A stretch of DNA of 64,000 bases from VAXT01 sp963774625 (lineage in GTDB: Bacteria; Actinomycetota; Thermoleophilia; Gaiellales; Gaiellaceae), in contig CAVZFQ010000013.1 in assembly GCA_963774625.1 (NCBI GenBank), positions 310,001 through 374,000 on the forward strand, in the 5' to 3' direction. This document shows, in pieces, positions 62,906 through 64,000 of the stretch; the first letter of the stretch is position 1, and each line of letters opens with the position of its first letter. The position numbers and the translations under genes were made by a program. Below the pieces are notes generated by a model that saw only the letters and a program-made list of their open reading frames with translations, had not been told where the DNA came from and searched no databases.

Positions 62906-63730
62906 CTACTGAGGGCCTTTGGAGGCGACCAGGAAGGCCGCGAGCTTCTCGAGGTTCTCCTCGCCGAGCTGCTCGAACGGCGGCATCACGGTGTTCCCGA
63001 ACTCGGCCGGGTTTGCGACGTAGCGGACGAAGTAGTCCGCGTTCCGGCCGCTGGCTCCGATGTTGGAGAGGTCCGGTGCGCCGACGTTCGACGTCCCGGC
63101 GCCGAGGTACGTATGGCAGTTGGCGCAGCCCGCCTTGGCGAAGATCTCGGCGCCCTCGACCGCATCCTCGTCTCCGGCGAAGCCTTGCGTCTCGGCCCAT
63201 TCAGGCACGAGAACGAGGAGCTCGGAGCCGATCGACTCCCTGGCGGTCGCACCCTTGTAGGTCAGGACGCCCATCGCGATCACCGTCAAGATCGCTGCCA
63301 CCAGCGCCACCGGCCGGTGCAGGGGCCGCCGCTCCCGGCTGACGTCGAGGAACGGGAGCGCGATCAGCAGGATCAGGAGCAGCGTCGGGATGCCGACCGT
63401 CCCCAGGATCACCGACTCCGGCCACTTGAAGATCCTCAGGAGGTAGAAGAGGAAGTAGAAGTACCAGTCGGGGCGCGGGATGAAGCTCGTCGTGCCCGCG
63501 TCGGCCGGTTCGTCGTACAGCTTTCCGAGCCAGCCCGAGTCTTCCTCGGTCGGCCCCTCCTCCGCGGTGAACTTCCAGATGACCGCGAGCCCGACGATCA
63601 TCGACACGACGAGCAGGCTCATGACCGTGTCGTGGAACATCGCCCAAGGGAAGAAGGGCTTCCCGCGCGTGGCGACGTCCTCCTTGTAGCGCGCGTGCTG
63701 CGCGCGCCGCTCCTCGAGTCGCCGGTTCAT
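62906..63730 (-). CDS. qcrC: Menaquinol-cytochrome c reductase subunit: cytochrome b subunit IV fused to cytochrome c
   Basis: 274 residues. The N-terminal part is subunit IV of the b6f/Bacillus bc type, with three helices and IPRPDWYFYFLFYLLRIFKW, the quinol-site PDWY motif. After the last helix (about 140-158) comes a cytochrome c domain with the haem motif CANCH and distal methionine in TVMPPFEQLGEENLEKLAAF. This matches QcrC of Bacillus rather than the two-haem QcrC of mycobacteria. ATG 63730 overlaps the cytochrome b stop by 4 nt. Confidence 0.92.
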   Translation of the reverse strand: MNRRLEERRAQHARYKEDVATRGKPFFPWAMFHDTVMSLLVVSMIVGLAVIWKFTAEEGPTEEDSGWLGKLYDEPADAGTTSFIPRPDWYFYFLFYLLRIFKWPESVILGTVGIPTLLLILLIALPFLDVSRERRPLHRPVALVAAILTVIAMGVLTYKGATARESIGSELLVLVPEWAETQGFAGDEDAVEGAEIFAKAGCANCHTYLGAGTSNVGAPDLSNIGASGRNADYFVRYVANPAEFGNTVMPPFEQLGEENLEKLAAFLVASKGPQ

Positions 63731-64000
63731 CTCGCCTTCCCGCCCCTCGGGCCCGGGGCGACGAGACCCTCCCGTCCCTGCGGCGTGGGCTCAGTCCGGT
63801 CCTTCCCGGCCGCGTTCGGCGACCAGGGAGGCGAGGTGACGCCCAGCCGGATGACGAGGTAGAGGTGCAGCCCGATCAGCGCGAAGAGCGCCCCGGGTAT
63901 GAGGAGCATGTGCAGCGCGTAGAACCTGGCCAGCGTGTCGGAGCCGATCTCGGCTCCCCCGGCTAAGACGTTCGCCAGGAAGGGGCCGACGAACGGGCCG
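63727..64000 (-). CDS. qcrB: Cytochrome b (QcrB/PetB type), 5' part outside window
   Basis: The last 91 codons of the N-terminal cytochrome b subunit: GPFLANVLAGGAEIGSDTL, RFYALHMLLIPGALFALIG with a haem-ligand histidine, and GLHLYLVIRLGVTSPPW with a second. A proline-rich 35-residue tail follows. It carries the two b haems of the menaquinol oxidising complex. The frame is open at base 64000. Confidence 0.92.
   Translation of the reverse strand, partial: GPFVGPFLANVLAGGAEIGSDTLARFYALHMLLIPGALFALIGLHLYLVIRLGVTSPPWSPNAAGKDRTEPTPQGREGLVAPGPRGGKAR

Noticed and set aside
1..64000. tRNA, rRNA, CRISPR array, prophage or insertion sequence
   Set aside because: No cloverleaf, no spaced identical repeats, no transposase or phage structural gene could be found on either strand.

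Overview
The window is very G+C-rich chromosomal DNA with GTG and TTG starts as common as ATG, 1-4 nt stop/start overlaps between most neighbours, and almost no intergenic space. Gene content fits a free-living Gram-positive-type actinobacterium: menaquinone methyltransferase beside a QcrB/QcrC respiratory pair whose QcrC is a subunit IV-cytochrome c fusion, lipoprotein and sugar ABC systems, no outer-membrane genes. I infer an uncultured member of the Thermoleophilia (Gaiella/Solirubrobacter type); this is inference from gene style, not a phylogeny. About a dozen obvious genes are broken by frameshifts, and where phase can be followed nearly all behave as one inserted base, which looks more like insertion-biased long-read error than gene decay.

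Layout. 1-4.7 kb: a sugar-utilisation operon (Gfo/Idh/MocA dehydrogenase, TIM-barrel isomerase, sugar ABC ATPase running off the left edge) with a divergent ROK repressor. 4.7-25.9 kb (minus strand): a large surface-polysaccharide locus with a Wzz-like protein, seven glycosyltransferases, a PglC/WcaJ-type priming sugar transferase, an O-antigen-ligase/Wzy-like protein, a sugar-modification trio (PIG-L deacetylase, formyltransferase, ATP-grasp ligase), two more ATP-grasp ligases, a polysaccharide deacetylase, a DegT aminotransferase and a dTDP-glucose-dehydratase-like enzyme. 26.0-32.7 kb (plus strand): an eIF2B-like protein, a subtilisin-inhibitor-like lipoprotein, then a glycosyltransferase, a Wzx flippase, a second Wzy-like protein and a GT87-like mannosyltransferase. 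32.6-36.9 kb: three exported proteins (PQQ-type propeller, FlgD-Ig protein, glycosidase-like/SurA-like protein).

36.9-48.2 kb (minus strand): a sulfur block. Sulfate uptake (sbp-cysT-cysW-cysA), ATP sulfurylase, APS kinase and an Fe-S APS reductase sit directly downstream of a phosphosulfolactate synthase, both subunits of a class I fumarase, and a short fumarate-reductase-type flavoprotein, with an Fe-dependent alcohol dehydrogenase and a LysR regulator further upstream. No sulfite reductase is present in the window, so sulfite made here has an obvious route into sulfonates. This is the part I consider most worth following up.

48.3-60.9 kb: a second polysaccharide group (priming sugar transferase, asparagine-synthase-like amidotransferase, DUF354 protein, FlaA1/CapD dehydratase, DegT aminotransferase, DedA, phosphodiester glycosidase), interrupted by a wrecked PhoX/DUF839-like gene and a UvrD-type helicase. 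60.9-64.0 kb: VOC protein, polyprenyl diphosphate synthase, MenG/UbiE methyltransferase, QcrC-like fusion and the C-terminal end of cytochrome b, i.e. menaquinone synthesis next to the complex that oxidises menaquinol. I saw no tRNA, rRNA, CRISPR array, phage genes or insertion sequence. No gene-free stretch exceeds 300 bases.
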